A DNA stretch of 64,000 bases from Metellina segmentata (GCA_947359465.1 OX375872.1:130671453-130735452), one strand, 5' to 3'. Positions 10,445 through 19,984 are shown, counted from the first letter of the stretch. A program made the numbers and translations. Notes: generated by a model not told the origin, from the sequence alone.

Positions 10445-11340
10445 CACTTTCCTTCTTTTGTTTTGGGTCGCTTGACCAAATAGGGCACTTACGTCATAAA
10501 CTCCAACATTCTTCAAGAGTAATGAAAAAAACGAAACATCTTCAAGTGAGCCCATTACAAGCTTATTCGACCAAAGAGTCCGATGTTTAGAAAGGGAATG
10601 GGCTCCACTAGTTCTAAACAGAACTGGTAAATAAATGCTTCTTTCGATGCTGTCCTCTATCGGGTTATGAATCGCCAAACCCCCACACGAAATAACAAAT
10701 TGGATATGAACGCGCGACCTAAAGCTCCAGAACACGGCATCGGATTCGGTGCCGTATTTTAGAATATCTCCGATTCGGCAAAGCACAGTTCGTTGGGGAC
10801 GGAGAAGAACAAAATTGGATTTGTGCCCCCTGGAAGGGCGAACGGGCGGCGAAAAGCAAGCCCTCTCTCCGAAAAGCCGAAGCAAATTGAATTATCACTC
10901 GCTATCGCTTGTCGCAACAAGGCTGACTATTCCCCGGGTGAATCTCAGGCAAACTTAACAACAAACATCGCCCTTGTCGTCCTTGCCGGCCCGACCCTGA
11001 GAGTGGATATTATTAATACCGCCCGGGGCATCAACATAATATCGGCAATAGAATCAGGAATTCGTTTACCCGTGCTGTAGAGGAATCGGGTTTTCTGGGG
11101 GAAAGAATTAACATTTTTGCTTCCTTCCATACGGCCCGAGGATTGATGAGAGTTGGTTATAATGAATAAACCCGTTTTGCTAAAACATTTCCTCTCCATC
11201 GACCGGGTTGGGCTCGCGAACATTGATTAGGTGTACTCTCTCCGTCTAAAACAAAAGGAATACATTTACGGTCGTTCTGGGCTTGGAGGGTACGGGCTCA
11301 ATTACCAGAAAACCCGTAATGCCCCGTTTTAAGGCTCTTT
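10445..11340. other. GC-richer non-repetitive island 3 (largest in the first 25 kb)
   Basis: About 0.9 kb of non-repetitive text with clearly higher G+C, including TACCGCCCGGGGCATCAAC. Overlapping frames exist on both strands: 157 codons minus (10885-10412), 95 plus (10793-11080) and 92 minus (11223-10945). None resembles a protein I recognise, and the longest runs out into the SINE fragment at its end, which argues against it. More likely conserved noncoding DNA, a promoter-like region, or part of an unrecognised exon. Confidence 0.4.
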
Positions 11341-11345
11341 CGACT

Positions 11346-11830
11346 TTATTTAATTGAGTTCCACTCGTTACTGGTGGTAAGTTTTTTACTTGGGGTATCG
11401 ATTGAATTGATTGGGTGACCGATCAATAGGGTGAGTGATGACTTGACCCATCGACTGTGATATTGGATCGTGGGAGACGTGGGGAAAGGATAGATTGAAC
11501 GGTATGGGTTGATCCCTGAGATTCTTGTAATATGGTAGCAGGAGTATGACCAGAAAGTTGGGTTCTCATTGGGATATAACCTTTTATAAATATGATATTG
11601 AAAAATACCAGGTATTTCTGTATTTGATTGTTGATTTGATTTAATGACCAATCGATAGGTTGAGTGATGACTTGACCTATCGACTACGATATTGTAACTC
11701 TGGCTGGGGTAAGGATAGATTGAACGGAATGGGGTGATCCCTGAGATTCGTGTAATATTGCAGCAGCAGTGTGGCCAGAAAGTTTGGTTATCATTGGGAT
11801 ATAACCTTTTAAGAATATATTTTTAAAATG
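11346..11830. repeat. Tandem duplication, unit about 230 bp
   Basis: The block from about 11416 (GTGAGTGATGACTTGACCC, then AAGGATAGATTGAACGG, TGATCCCTGAGATTC, and TCATTGGGATATAACCTTTT) repeats from about 11645 with moderate divergence. The reverse 101-codon frame at 11651-11346 lies in this repeat and looks spurious. Confidence 0.8.
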
Positions 11831-12184
11831 TTAACAAATGTTACAAGAAATACATCGTCTAATGCATGAAATAAAATTTAATGAGATTTTAAAAGCGATT
11901 TTTGCTGTTAACTTTTGTACCTTTCACTTTTGATGTTATAGAAAGCATGTTTTTATTGAATGAAGAAAATACCTCTTAAGAGAGAGTTTGTGCCCCCGCG
12001 TGGGTTACATGTCTAATGACATTTATCAACCAATTTAGTTTGTATACTATGCAAAACTTTTGAAGCACAGATGGTTAATACTGTGACTCCTTAATTATCT
12101 AAGGAAATCACATTTTGTATGTTTAATGTGGAATAATAACATAATTCTACAATTAAACATGTTCTTTGTATAATTTCTTACTTA
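11831..12184. other. AT-rich stretch without recognisable features
   Basis: No tandem period, ORF of note or dispersed family was seen. Confidence 0.5.
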
Positions 12185-12750
12185 TTTCAATCTTCTTAAT
12201 TCATAGAATCTTTTTAAAAGTTTCTATTCCCTAAGAAAAAAAAAAAAAAAAAAAAAACTACCACTAAAATATTCCCAAAAACATCTCTTCTAAGAATAAG
12301 AGAGCAATTCAATCTTCCAAAGTTTCTATTCGAAAAAAGAACTAGGACTGCAGAATCTTTTCAAAGGAATCGCTTATAAGGAATAGAGCACTAAAATCTT
12401 TCCAAACGATTCTATTCCAAGAACAGAAACAATAGAACATTTCAAAGGGTTATATTACAAGGAATAGAAAAAAATAACAATTCCAAACGATTCGATTCTA
12501 GGGGAATGAGCAATAGAATCTTTTAAATATTCATATTCCAAAGAAACGAACAATAGGCTTCTTCCAAAATATTTTATTTAAATGGAATGTGAACAGTAGA
12601 ATATTTTCAAAGGATTTTAATCTATGGAAAGGAGTAATAACCTATCTCGAAGGGATTCTAATGGAATGAGAAATACAATTTTTCCAAAAGAGTCTATTCC
12701 AAGAAATTAATTTTTCTAAAGGTTGAAAAATCGATGGATTCTTTCAACCA
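12185..12750. repeat. S40 minisatellite in reverse orientation, with A22 run
   Basis: About thirteen degenerate units of the form AGAATCTTTTCAAAGGATTC followed by TATTCCAAGGAATAG-like text, the reverse complement of S40. A homopolymer of about 22 A lies at 12236-12257. The end (TTCTTTCAACCAATAGATG) adjoins the next, unrelated array. Confidence 0.8.
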
Positions 12751-12752
12751 AT

Positions 12753-13004
12753 AGATGAATTTATTTAGTCACCAAGTGTAAGATGAATTTATTTAGTCAT
12801 CAAGTGTAAGATGAATTTATTTATTTATCAAGTGTAAGATGAATTTATTTAGTCATTAAGTGTAAGATGAATTTATTTAGTCATCAAGTGTAAGATGAAT
12901 TTATTTATTCATCAAGTGTAAGATGAATTTATTTAGTCATCAAGTGTAAGAGGAATTTATTTAGTCATCAAGCGTAAGATGAATTTATTTAGTCATAATG
13001 TGTA
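12753..13004. repeat. 28-bp tandem array, nine copies in exact register
   Basis: Nine consecutive 28-bp units, 12753 to 13004, of AGATGAATTTATTTAGTCAT followed by CAAGTGTA, without a single insertion or deletion and only a few substitutions. This is much more homogeneous than the neighbouring arrays, which implies recent expansion. There are no spacers, so it is not CRISPR-like. Confidence 0.95.
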
Positions 13005-13034
13005 TTTTGAGGTGAAAAGGTCCGATACACGTTT

Positions 13035-13257
13035 CTATCGTAGCACCAAATGTCCTCACGTTGGCACGGTGTGAAGTTAGGAGACTGTGGTGACAGCTCA
13101 TGTGTGACCAAGACCTCGTCATCTGACCACGTTTCATAATTACGTGTTGTTATCCTCCCATCGGTTTGATCTCGGACCGTTGCTAGTAACCCGTTCTGTT
13201 GCGTCAGTGTGACGTTAATTAAAAATACCAATACCAGTGCGACGTTAATTAAAACAT
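13035..13257 (+). mobile_element. SINE type A, head-truncated, with duplicated tail
   Basis: Body from CAAATGTCCTCACGTTGGC to GTGTGACGTTAATTAAAA, followed by a second copy of the tail (CAGTGCGACGTTAATTAAAA). The head is missing or replaced by the end of the 28-bp array. A full-length SINE follows within 20 bp. Confidence 0.75.
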
Positions 13258-13274
13258 CATATCATAACTCACGA

Positions 13275-13608
13275 GCCGACCAACCGGTCTGGTGGTTAAG
13301 GTGTTCGCCTCTAGATCGGAAGGTTCCTGGTTCGAATCCGGGTCAGTACAGGGATGTTTGTAAGCGTATAGTGTAGAGGCGGCTGGTGCACCTTAAATCC
13401 GTAGTGGCCGAAAGTCCCGTTGGGTTGGTGTGGAAGTTTGGAGAGTGGGGTACCAGCTCAGGTGTCGCCTCGTCATCTGACCATGTTTCAAAATTACTAC
13501 TGTTGGTGGTGTCCTCGGATCTTTCCCTTGGAGTACTGATGCCGGACCGTCGTCCCTAGCTCATTGTGTTGCTCTAGTACGACGTTAATTAAAAAAATAC
13601 CAAATTAC
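13275..13608 (+). mobile_element. Full-length tRNA-derived SINE (type A1) with 7-bp target duplication
   Basis: Head GCCGACCAACCGGTCTGGTG resembles a tRNA A-box region, and GGTTCGAATCC is a perfect B box. The standard body and tail (TACGACGTTAATTAAAAAAA) follow. CTCACGA flanks it on both sides (13268-13274 and 13609-13615). Best-preserved copy here and a good reference for the family. It is a retroposed element and not a working tRNA gene, since the downstream body is shared by all copies. Confidence 0.9.
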
Positions 13609-13696
13609 CTCACGAATAAGTTAAAGATATTTATATTTTTTCCGATGTTCTAAGAAAGTTTAAATGCAAACTCCAGGATCCCCTTAATTATAAGGG

Positions 13697-13925
13697 GCCG
13701 TCATGGCTCAGTGGGTGTTCCAACTGCGCTAGCAACCTTCGAGTTGTAGCAGGTGTAGGTTCGATCCCTGTCAGGTGCAATCCTCTCTATGTGTATTTCT
13801 CACTTCTGTGTCATAAAAACTTCCATTATGTGTGTGTCTATTACTTTTTATTGTATATCTTTTATGGAGCAACATGGCCAAATATGGCCCATATACCATA
13901 AAACCCCCAAACCATCCAACCAATT
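13697..13925 (+). mobile_element. tRNA-headed SINE, second family (type C)
   Basis: GGCCGTCATGGCTCAGTGGG contains an A-box-like TGGCTCAGTGG, and GTAGGTTCGATCCCTG is a good B box about 55 bp downstream. The body is unlike type A and ends in TGGCCAAATATGGCCC with a CCATAAAACCCCCAAACC-like tail. The same tail (GGTCAAATATGGC, CCATAAGAGCGCCAAAC) recurs at 16.97 kb. No convincing flanking duplication was found. Confidence 0.65.
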
Positions 13926-14564
13926 CCATAAGTATGAAATACTGTTCAGAAGTTAGGAACTTCAAAAGGAAGATGAAAACAAAGGGTAACTGTATTTATT
14001 TCTTTTTAAAACCCTGTATTAATCTAGATATTTATCACAGTCCCAGTCCAATTAGTCCTTACGTCTAGGAAACAATGCCTGTATTGCGACGAACAGCAAA
14101 CCAGACCTAGGCGTTAATTCTGCGTTTACTTGATCATACGCTTTGAAAAAACAACGGACGAATTTTTTAACTTATTTCCTATTTATAACTTTTGCTCACT
14201 TAATTAAGCTGCTAAATATTCAAATTTCTAAAGTTCATTAAGCTGCCCATGCTAAATATTCTATTTCCTATGGAAGCAATTAAATAATAACCTCCGAAGA
14301 AAATCTGTCCTCTAATTCTTATTCAGACCGTTGGATTAATGAGCAGTTTAGCTTATCTCTTTGAGCAGGACTCGCAGCTTCATTTGTCAAAAGCTCGCAA
14401 AAAAGAACTCGTTTCTTGAATAGAAAACAAGTATTTCTTAACTGAGCTCTGATAACTTGTTTAAGAGAATGAGAGTAAATATGTGGATATTCTTATGCAT
14501 TGCGTTGTTAGTGAATTAGCGCTACCCTGTAATATTGTAAATCTGATTTCGCATTGGGGTCAAG
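13926..14564. other. Non-repetitive AT-rich stretch
   Basis: No tandem structure and no ORF resembling a protein. It contains a local near-duplication around AAGCTGC-TAAATATTC at about 14207-14270. Otherwise I see nothing in it. Confidence 0.4.
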
Positions 14565-14870
14565 AAGTCAGGTTTGAACAGTAGCGGATTAGGGTTGCGA
14601 ATTAGAAACTTGATACATCTGAAGACCTTCTTGTACTCGGGGTCTGGTGATCGTTAAATCCGTCGTGGCCTCAAATCTACTAAAGTTGACGTGGTGTGGA
14701 AGTTTGGAGAGTGGAATGCAAGCTTAAGTATTGTTCTCGTCTTTTGACCATGGTTCAAAATTACAAGGTGTGGTTCTTCGTTCTCTCCCTTTGGCATTGA
14801 TCCCGGACTGTGGTGAATAGTTCATTGTGTTGCTCCAGTCGGAAGTTACTTCAATTACCATTACTTGACA
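14565..14870 (+). mobile_element. SINE type A2, diverged
   Basis: Head AACAGTAGCGGATTAGGG, then GTCGTGGCCTCAAATC, GGAAGTTTGGAGAGTGG, GACCATGGTTCAAAATTACA, TGATCCCGGACTGTGG and a tail near AGTTACTTCAATTACCATTA. All motifs are in family order; there is moderate divergence and small indels. Confidence 0.8.
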
Positions 14871-15097
14871 CTGTCTTGTGTTTAACACAAGTTGTTCACA
14901 TATGCTCTTTGCACCATAACACCCAACGAACTATTTCTGACCAATAAAATTTTTACTAGGTTTAGTTCAACCTATATGGATAAAATTATCTAGTCATGCG
15001 TGTTTTGGGACATAATCTACACTGCCACTATTCGGAAACTACATTGCTCAGATTCCTATACGAAGGAATACACAAAAATTCAGGATATTGTTGATAA

Positions 15098-15395
15098 TTG
15101 GTCGGAAATAGAGTAGGGGACAGTGAAATTTCGGATATTATTGAAAGCGAACACGAAACGGATTCGGAAATTTATGCAGAGGAAGATGAAGACATTTCAA
15201 GTGCGTCTTCACAAGAATAATATTTCTACTGAAAACATAACTTCAAATGGGATGCCCGGGGAGGAACCTAATCGTGCCGTTAGAACACCAAAACACAACA
15301 TAGTTTTACAGTTTCCAGGGTTGAAACGTCCTGCGAAATTAGGTCCGAAAGCTGAACCTGAAGAGACATGGAATCTACTTAACTTATATAGTAAT
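15098..15395 (+). pseudogene. piggyBac-like transposase, N-terminal fragment, frameshifted
   Basis: Two overlapping frames read as one broken protein. From 15098 an acidic tract (SEISDIIES, EHETDSEIY, AEEDEDISS) matches the acidic N-terminus usual in piggyBac-type transposases. It hits a stop near 15220. The overlapping frame from 15123 then supplies RAVRTPKHNIVLQFPGLK and RPAKLGPKAEPEETWNLL, which fit the segment just before the DDE domain (pattern R-x-x-NI-x-x-x-PG-x-x-x-x-AK and a W-x-L motif). The reading then falls into AT-rich text, so the catalytic domain is absent. No terminal repeats were located. Family assignment is from motif memory and moderate. Confidence 0.55.
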
Positions 15396-15790
15396 ATAAA
15401 ATGTATTTCCTGTTAAGAATTGAATTTTCTAAATTTAAATGTATAAATAATAATTATCTAAAGAATATTTCATTAATATGTTATATTAATCAACTTTATA
15501 CCCACTCTAGTAAGCAAGGTCTGAGAGACACCTCCGCACTAGTTATGAGACGGTTTGTTACACAGCAGTTAAGGGTTAAAAAAGTTACAGATAGATTAAT
15601 TTTGAAAACAAAATTGGATTCATGGAACTACAAACTAAGTAGAATCAATATTTCTTCCTTTTCTTAAAATTAAATTTTATATGTAATTTCGTTAAAAGCT
15701 TTCGATGCCTTATATTGACAGGATCGATTTCAAAGGTATATGGAATTTAGAGATGTATTCTTCTCAGCCATTTTGATAGCTATTTCTCAT
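15396..15790. repeat. Segment duplicated at 16.29-16.43 kb
   Basis: TTAATTTTGAAAACAAAATT, ATGGAACTACAAACTAAG, CCTTTTCTTAAAATTAA, a GTAATTTCGTTAAAAGCTTT stretch and TTGACAGGATCGATTT near 15596-15735 recur with about one change in ten at 16288-16425. An 88-codon frame (15401-15667) covers part of it but matches nothing known. Confidence 0.65.
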
Positions 15791-15794
15791 TTAA

Positions 15795-16449
15795 CCCTCT
15801 GAGCGACCATGAGATTCTGAGTAGTGTAGTATTACTTTTACCCACCATTCACTTAATGGCTTAATAACCACTTCAATTCGTTGCAAGAATCCATGGATTA
15901 TGTCAACCTTTAGAAATATTTTGTTGATCATTTCCTCTTAGAACAGAATCCCTTCGAAGTATTCTATTGCTTCTTTGTTCGGAAATGAATACCCTTGAAA
16001 GATTCTACTAGCACTATTCCCTTAGAAGAGAATCCTGTAAAAGGATTCTATTGACCATTTATTTGTGATAGAATATTTTGAAAAGATTCTGTTGGTCATT
16101 TATTCATAAGCTCCTTTAAAAGGATTCTGTTGGTTATTTATGTATGATAGAATCTTGGAAAGGTTCTGTTGGTCATTTATTTATGATAGACACCTTTAAA
16201 AAGATTATTTTAATCAAGAATTAACTTTCTTCAAGAAAAATTCATTTTATTAAGAAAAATTATAGATAGCTATCTTTGAGATTAATTTTGAAAACAAAAT
16301 GTGATGCATGGAGCTACAAACTAAGCAGAGAGAATCAATCTTACTGCCTTTTCTTAAAATTAAGTTCTATATATAATTTCGTTAAAAGCTTTTGATGCTT
16401 TATGCTGACAGGATCGATTTTGAATTATGTGTGTGAACCTCTGAGAGGG
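15795..16449. mobile_element. TTAA-CCCTCT element carrying S40 minisatellite
   Basis: TTAA (15791-15794) precedes CCCTCTGAGCG. The right end CTCTGAGAGGG is followed by TTAA (16450-16453). The ends form an imperfect inverted repeat (CCCTCTGAGCG against CCCTCTCAGAG). The interior contains seven or so S40 units (about 15930-16205, GATTCTGTTGGTCATTTAT) and then the duplicated segment described above. There is no transposase. Structure fits a non-autonomous piggyBac-like element whose cargo is a minisatellite. Confidence 0.6.
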
Positions 16450-16584
16450 TTAAAATAATTTCTCTGTTGTGCTTTTTGTCTCTGGAACTCCAACAAAAAG
16501 TGTTACAGACCATTCTATGCAAAATACTTAGAAATTCCTCTTATAAGAGTCATTATTTGCGTCTGCTTGTCCATATATCAAGCA

Positions 16585-16720
16585 ACAGACATCTGTGATA
16601 GCATTTAGAGCTTTTTCCGTCTTGAGAATTGCAAGTTATCACGATTTAAGTGATTTTCAACGCAAATTAATATTTGGAGATCTTGAGATGGCGAATGAGA
16701 TTGTTTATGCAAAAATGATT
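16585..16720 (+). pseudogene. Tc1-like transposase, N-terminal relic
   Basis: One frame reads SYHDLSDFQRKLIFGDLEMA and then NEI, the pattern of the start of a common arthropod Tc1-like transposase family (Y-x-DLSDF-x-R followed by a helix-turn-helix). Upstream, CAACAGACATCTGTG matches the same position before the relic at 50.6 kb, so both belong to one family. Nothing beyond the first 35 residues is recognisable. Confidence 0.5.
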
Positions 16721-16854
16721 TTTTGTATTGCACATTAAATGGTTGTTTGTATTTTCATGGGGGCCATATTTTGTCAAGGTACACCAAACAACATTAAGGA
16801 AGTAGACATACACATAAGAAATTTTTACTGTCATCTAAGAGGTAAGTGGGAAGT

Positions 16855-16970
16855 TGAATTATGGGCTATTGCTTACGTCCGGGATGAATTCCATTTGGAA
16901 AGATCCTAGGTCAACACCTTGTAATATTAAATTTACCAATGTTCATATTCCAAACTTTCACTTTGGCGCA
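16855..16970 (-). mobile_element. SINE type A fragment
   Basis: Reverse complement of the SINE 3-prime part: GGGCTATTGCTTACGTCCGG, ATTCCATTTGGAAAGATCC and ACACCTTGTAATATTAAA correspond to the Pro-Cys-like tail section in reverse. Both ends are eroded. A type C SINE tail (16971-17025) abuts it. Confidence 0.6.
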
Positions 16971-17025
16971 GCTTGGTCAAATATGGCTATTGTACCATAA
17001 GAGCGCCAAACAACCAACACAATGT
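16971..17025 (+). mobile_element. SINE type C tail fragment
   Basis: GGTCAAATATGGC followed by a TACCATAAGAGCGCCAAAC stretch matches the end of the type C SINE at 13.87-13.92 kb. Confidence 0.5.
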
Positions 17026-17497
17026 TTAATAATATCTTCGTCAATGTTGGGCATGACTAATTATTCGGTATCGTATAGAAACAAAACATAAATTTTTGTG
17101 GAACAGAATAGGTTCCTCAATTAAAGTTCATCGAGTTTCTGAAGAACAATAGACGTTTTGGTGAAGTTTGTTACCGTCAAATTAATTGTTAGATGGAAAT
17201 TGAAACAAATTAAACCCCCGGTTTATTAAACTCGAAGCACAGTTTTCAGCATGTCCATGAGGTCAGTGATCTGACAAAGTTAAACATAGTGATTTCAGCT
17301 CGTGATTAAAGTCTTGAATTACGTTGATGCCATTTTGTCCACATGTGTCTTTTACAAAACTGTATTGCAAACTTTATAAAATGATTTTATGACGGTTTTG
17401 ACTTTGTCTAATATTTCTCACGCCCCCTTCCATATCATCAATAACTTAAATAATCAGCTAATTCTTTTTTTTATTGAAATTTTTTTTTGATGTTTCA
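17026..17497. other. Non-repetitive AT-rich stretch
   Basis: Nothing recognisable: no ORF of note, no tandem structure. Confidence 0.45.
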
Positions 17498-17501
17498 TTA
17501 A

Positions 17502-17718
17502 CCCTCCTAGTGATTGTCCCGATGAGGTATTTCGTCATTTGTAAAACAGACCAAATCTTGATGAAAGAGATATCTCGTCATTAGAAGAAAACTGACCAGT
17601 ACATGATCTTGTTCGACATCATAAAAAATCGCCAATATCTTCATGACGAGGTAGCTAATCACTGACAAAATTAGTCAGAATTTCATAGACGAGATATTTC
17701 GTCAAAACCACTTTGAGG
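17502..17718 (-). mobile_element. Palindromic TTAA-CCCTCC element, copy E, full length
   Basis: TTAA (17498-17501) precedes CCCTCCTAGTGATTGTCCCG. The right end AACCACTTTGAGG is followed by CTAA, one change from TTAA. The interior has AGAGATATCTCGTC, GACCAAATCTTGATG, a TCATAAAAAATCGCCAATAT stretch and GACGAGATATTTCGTC in the order seen in other copies. A mariner element lies immediately to the right. Confidence 0.75.
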
Positions 17719-17725
17719 CTAAATA

Positions 17726-18508
17726 CGAGGCGCGTCCGGAAAGGAAGTTTAGTTTTGTAAAAAGAAAGACTAAATAATTGTTTTTCAAGCCAATTTTATG
17801 TTTACATGAAAGATCATTTCTTGATCTATTTTTCTACATAGTTTCCTCCGATGCTAAGACATTTGTCGTAGCGGGTGACCAACTTACCAATACCTTCCTC
17901 AAAGAAAGTTCTCGCCAGTGATGTGATGATAGTCATATCTTTACAGCATTTTTTGTGTCGGCGTCGGTTTCAAAGCGCTGACCTCAAAGGTCACGCTTCA
18001 TGTGCAGGAATAAATTATAGTCAGACAGTGCTAGATCAGGGCTGTAGGAGATGACCGAACTGCTACCAACCGAATTCCTCAATTTGCCTTTGAGTGACAC
18101 CAGCAGCATGGGGTCGGGCATTGTCGTGAAGCAATTCCTTGACTAAACATTCCTCTCCTTTTGTTTTGAATGGTGCGCCTAAGTTTTAACAACTCACTTT
18201 CTCACCATATTATCACTCATTGCACTTTTACCATAAATATCAGTAATTTGACTGTGAATTTCAGCATGTTTTACGTTCCTTGCATTCAAGAAACGAATTA
18301 CAGACCGAATCTCACAGTCGGTGGGTTCTTCGATTGTCTTAAACATTTCTAGTGATCACAATAAACTGAAAACACATCATAGATTGACCGTAATGGTGTC
18401 AGTGTAAAGGTAATGGACAAGGAAGACTATTTGACATGCGTGGAGAACTGTCAGTAGTGCTGCGGTGGTGGAAGAACGAAACTGAACTTACTTTCCGAAT
18501 GAGCCTCG
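17726..18508 (-). mobile_element. Mariner element, internally deleted, TA-flanked
   Basis: Ends CGAGGCGCGTCCGGAAAGGA (left) and, in reverse complement on the right, CGAGGCTCATTCGGAAAGTA form an inverted repeat of about 32 bp that continues through an AGTTTAGTTTTG-like stretch. TA flanks both sides (17724-17725 and 18509-18510), as expected for mariner. Total length is 783 bp against roughly 1.3 kb for an intact mariner, because the middle of the transposase is missing. Confidence 0.85.
17826..18346 (-). pseudogene. Mariner transposase relic: N-terminus fused to C-terminus
   Basis: Reading the minus strand from 18346: MFKTIEEPTDCEIRSVIRFL and NARNVKHAEIHSQITDIYG, then KSAMSDNMVRK and a stop where the family has a tryptophan. 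This is the helix-turn-helix start of a mariner transposase. The text then jumps to the catalytic core end: LVKELLHDNARPHAAGVTQR contains the HDNARPH motif with the second catalytic Asp; a SPDLALSDYNLF-like block in a shifted frame carries the third Asp region; and FEEGIGKLVTRYDKCLSIGG and NYVEK close the protein. The first catalytic Asp region is deleted, and there are at least two frameshifts and several stops. Inactive. Confidence 0.8.
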
Positions 18509-18668
18509 TATGTAGTTCTCAAATGACTGTAAAATTTACATTTCTGCTCTTGATGAAACAGTTCTAGATTATATCAATAACATTTAGTTGATTTCTTTTT
18601 CAAAACTGAAGTTTCTATTATGGTTATGGGCATTTTTAAATTTGCCTTACTTACACGTCAACAATCCC

Positions 18669-18845
18669 TTAACCCTTGGTGATTATCCCGAATAAGTATC
18701 TCGTCATTAGGAAAACTGACCAGATTTTTATCTGGTCAATGTTTCTTTCAGATGACCTTTTCACATCATAAAAAATACATTGATGAATACATCATCAGCA
18801 AAGAGCACCAGATCTCGACCCGATCCGATTAAGAAGTAGTCAACA
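18669..18845 (-). mobile_element. Palindromic TTAA element, truncated copy
   Basis: TTAA (18669-18672) then CCCTTGGTGATTATCCCG, a degenerate AAGTATCTCGTCATTAGG, and AAAACTGACCAGATTTTTAT. The right half is degenerate and ends without a clear inverted end. Confidence 0.6.
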
Positions 18846-18991
18846 TATTTTTGGTTGAAAATTTTTATTTTACTGCTCGCCAATTAATTTTGAAACGGCT
18901 GGCAAAACCTAAGCCAGTTATTTCTACTCTGGATGAAATACCGTTGGATCACATCGATGATACCTTGCTGACCACATCAGTTGACTCCTAC

Positions 18992-19118
18992 TTAACACTA
19001 CAAATGCTTTTGACGAGATATCTCGTCCAACAAGATCTTAAACTGTTTGCTGATGACCAGATATCTGGTCATCAAGACATTGGCGATGTTTTGATTACGC
19101 GAAAAGATCATCTGAAAT
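18992..19118 (+). mobile_element. Palindromic TTAA element, partial copy with two perfect palindromes
   Basis: After TTAACACTACAAATGC comes GACGAGATATCTCGTC (19012-19027, perfect) and then a perfect 22-bp palindrome at 19052-19073 built on GACCAGATATCTGGTC flanked by GAT and ATC. Text similar to ATCAAGACATTGGCGATGTT follows. The right end is not recognised. A 118-codon frame (18851-19207) crosses it and is not a gene. Confidence 0.65.
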
Positions 19119-19984
19119 TAATCTGTGTTTTAAACTCTAAAGTTTTTCTGACGATTTTAAGGCTTTTTTGTAATATTAGCCCCTTTTCCTTATCATCAAT
19201 CCTTTAAGCAGTCAAATACTTTTTTTGCTTTAGTTGAAAAATTTGTTTATATTTTCCGTTAAATAATTATCTTAATGCCATGATCCCTGCAATCTTTCTT
19301 TCACGGATCTTAGAAAGAGCAAGATTTTCGGTTTTTTTTGCGCATGAAATAAGTGTTGCATAGCTTTCTCGTTGACGTTCCGTGTTAATATATGCAAACA
19401 AGGGCGCCAGAAAAGAAATTCAAAACAGTCTCCACGAAACTTTGATCGCTTAGTTTGAACACAGAAGTTGATTAGATGACTAATTACCCCCGAGATGATA
19501 AATAACCCAACTTCACCCGAATTTTAATACAATACAAAAACTACATACGGCGTGTTTCATTCACTAGCAAATTAAAATTCCATCCGTGAACGTGTGTCAA
19601 AGCAGATGCAGGAATGGAGTATTTATTTTAAAATAATGGGCCTTTTAATAACCGTATAGGATAACTTTTAAACTACCTTTTAGGTCAACGTAATATGATA
19701 TCCACACTTCCGAATTTCGTTCCTCATAGGAGTTTGAGTTTCAAATGACTTTTACTGAGTTTATGTGCTTTTATTTCTTTGGTTGGTTTTGGAGCTTTAT
19801 GGCGTCAAAACTAAAGTTTGAACTAGCTGTGCCAGCGCGTTGAAGCAAACATAGCATGGTCAGCAATATAATTTCAAGAACAAATGGAAATTTGAATTAA
19901 ATATGAAAATACCAAAAGAAAGTTTTACAAAAATAGTATTATAATTTAAAGATACTTCCAAAAAATGAAGGTGTTGTTGCATCA
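19119..19984. other. Non-repetitive AT-rich stretch
   Basis: No tandem repeats and no recognisable ORF. It lies between the palindromic element and the inverted-repeat locus. Confidence 0.45.

Noticed and set aside
10412..10885. 157-codon minus-strand frame as a gene
   Set aside because: It runs into a SINE fragment, overlaps equally long frames on the other strand, and has no recognisable domain or conserved pattern.
12753..13004. Regular direct repeats that might suggest a CRISPR array
   Set aside because: The units are contiguous with no variable spacers, the context is eukaryotic, and there are no cas-like genes.
13275..13350. Possible functional tRNA gene (perfect B box)
   Set aside because: The same head is followed by the same 250-bp body and tail in other copies, with flanking target duplications, so it is a SINE head. 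The folded arms are also incomplete.
18851..19207. 118-codon forward frame
   Set aside because: It crosses a palindromic element, including its perfect palindromes, and has no protein similarity that I recognise.
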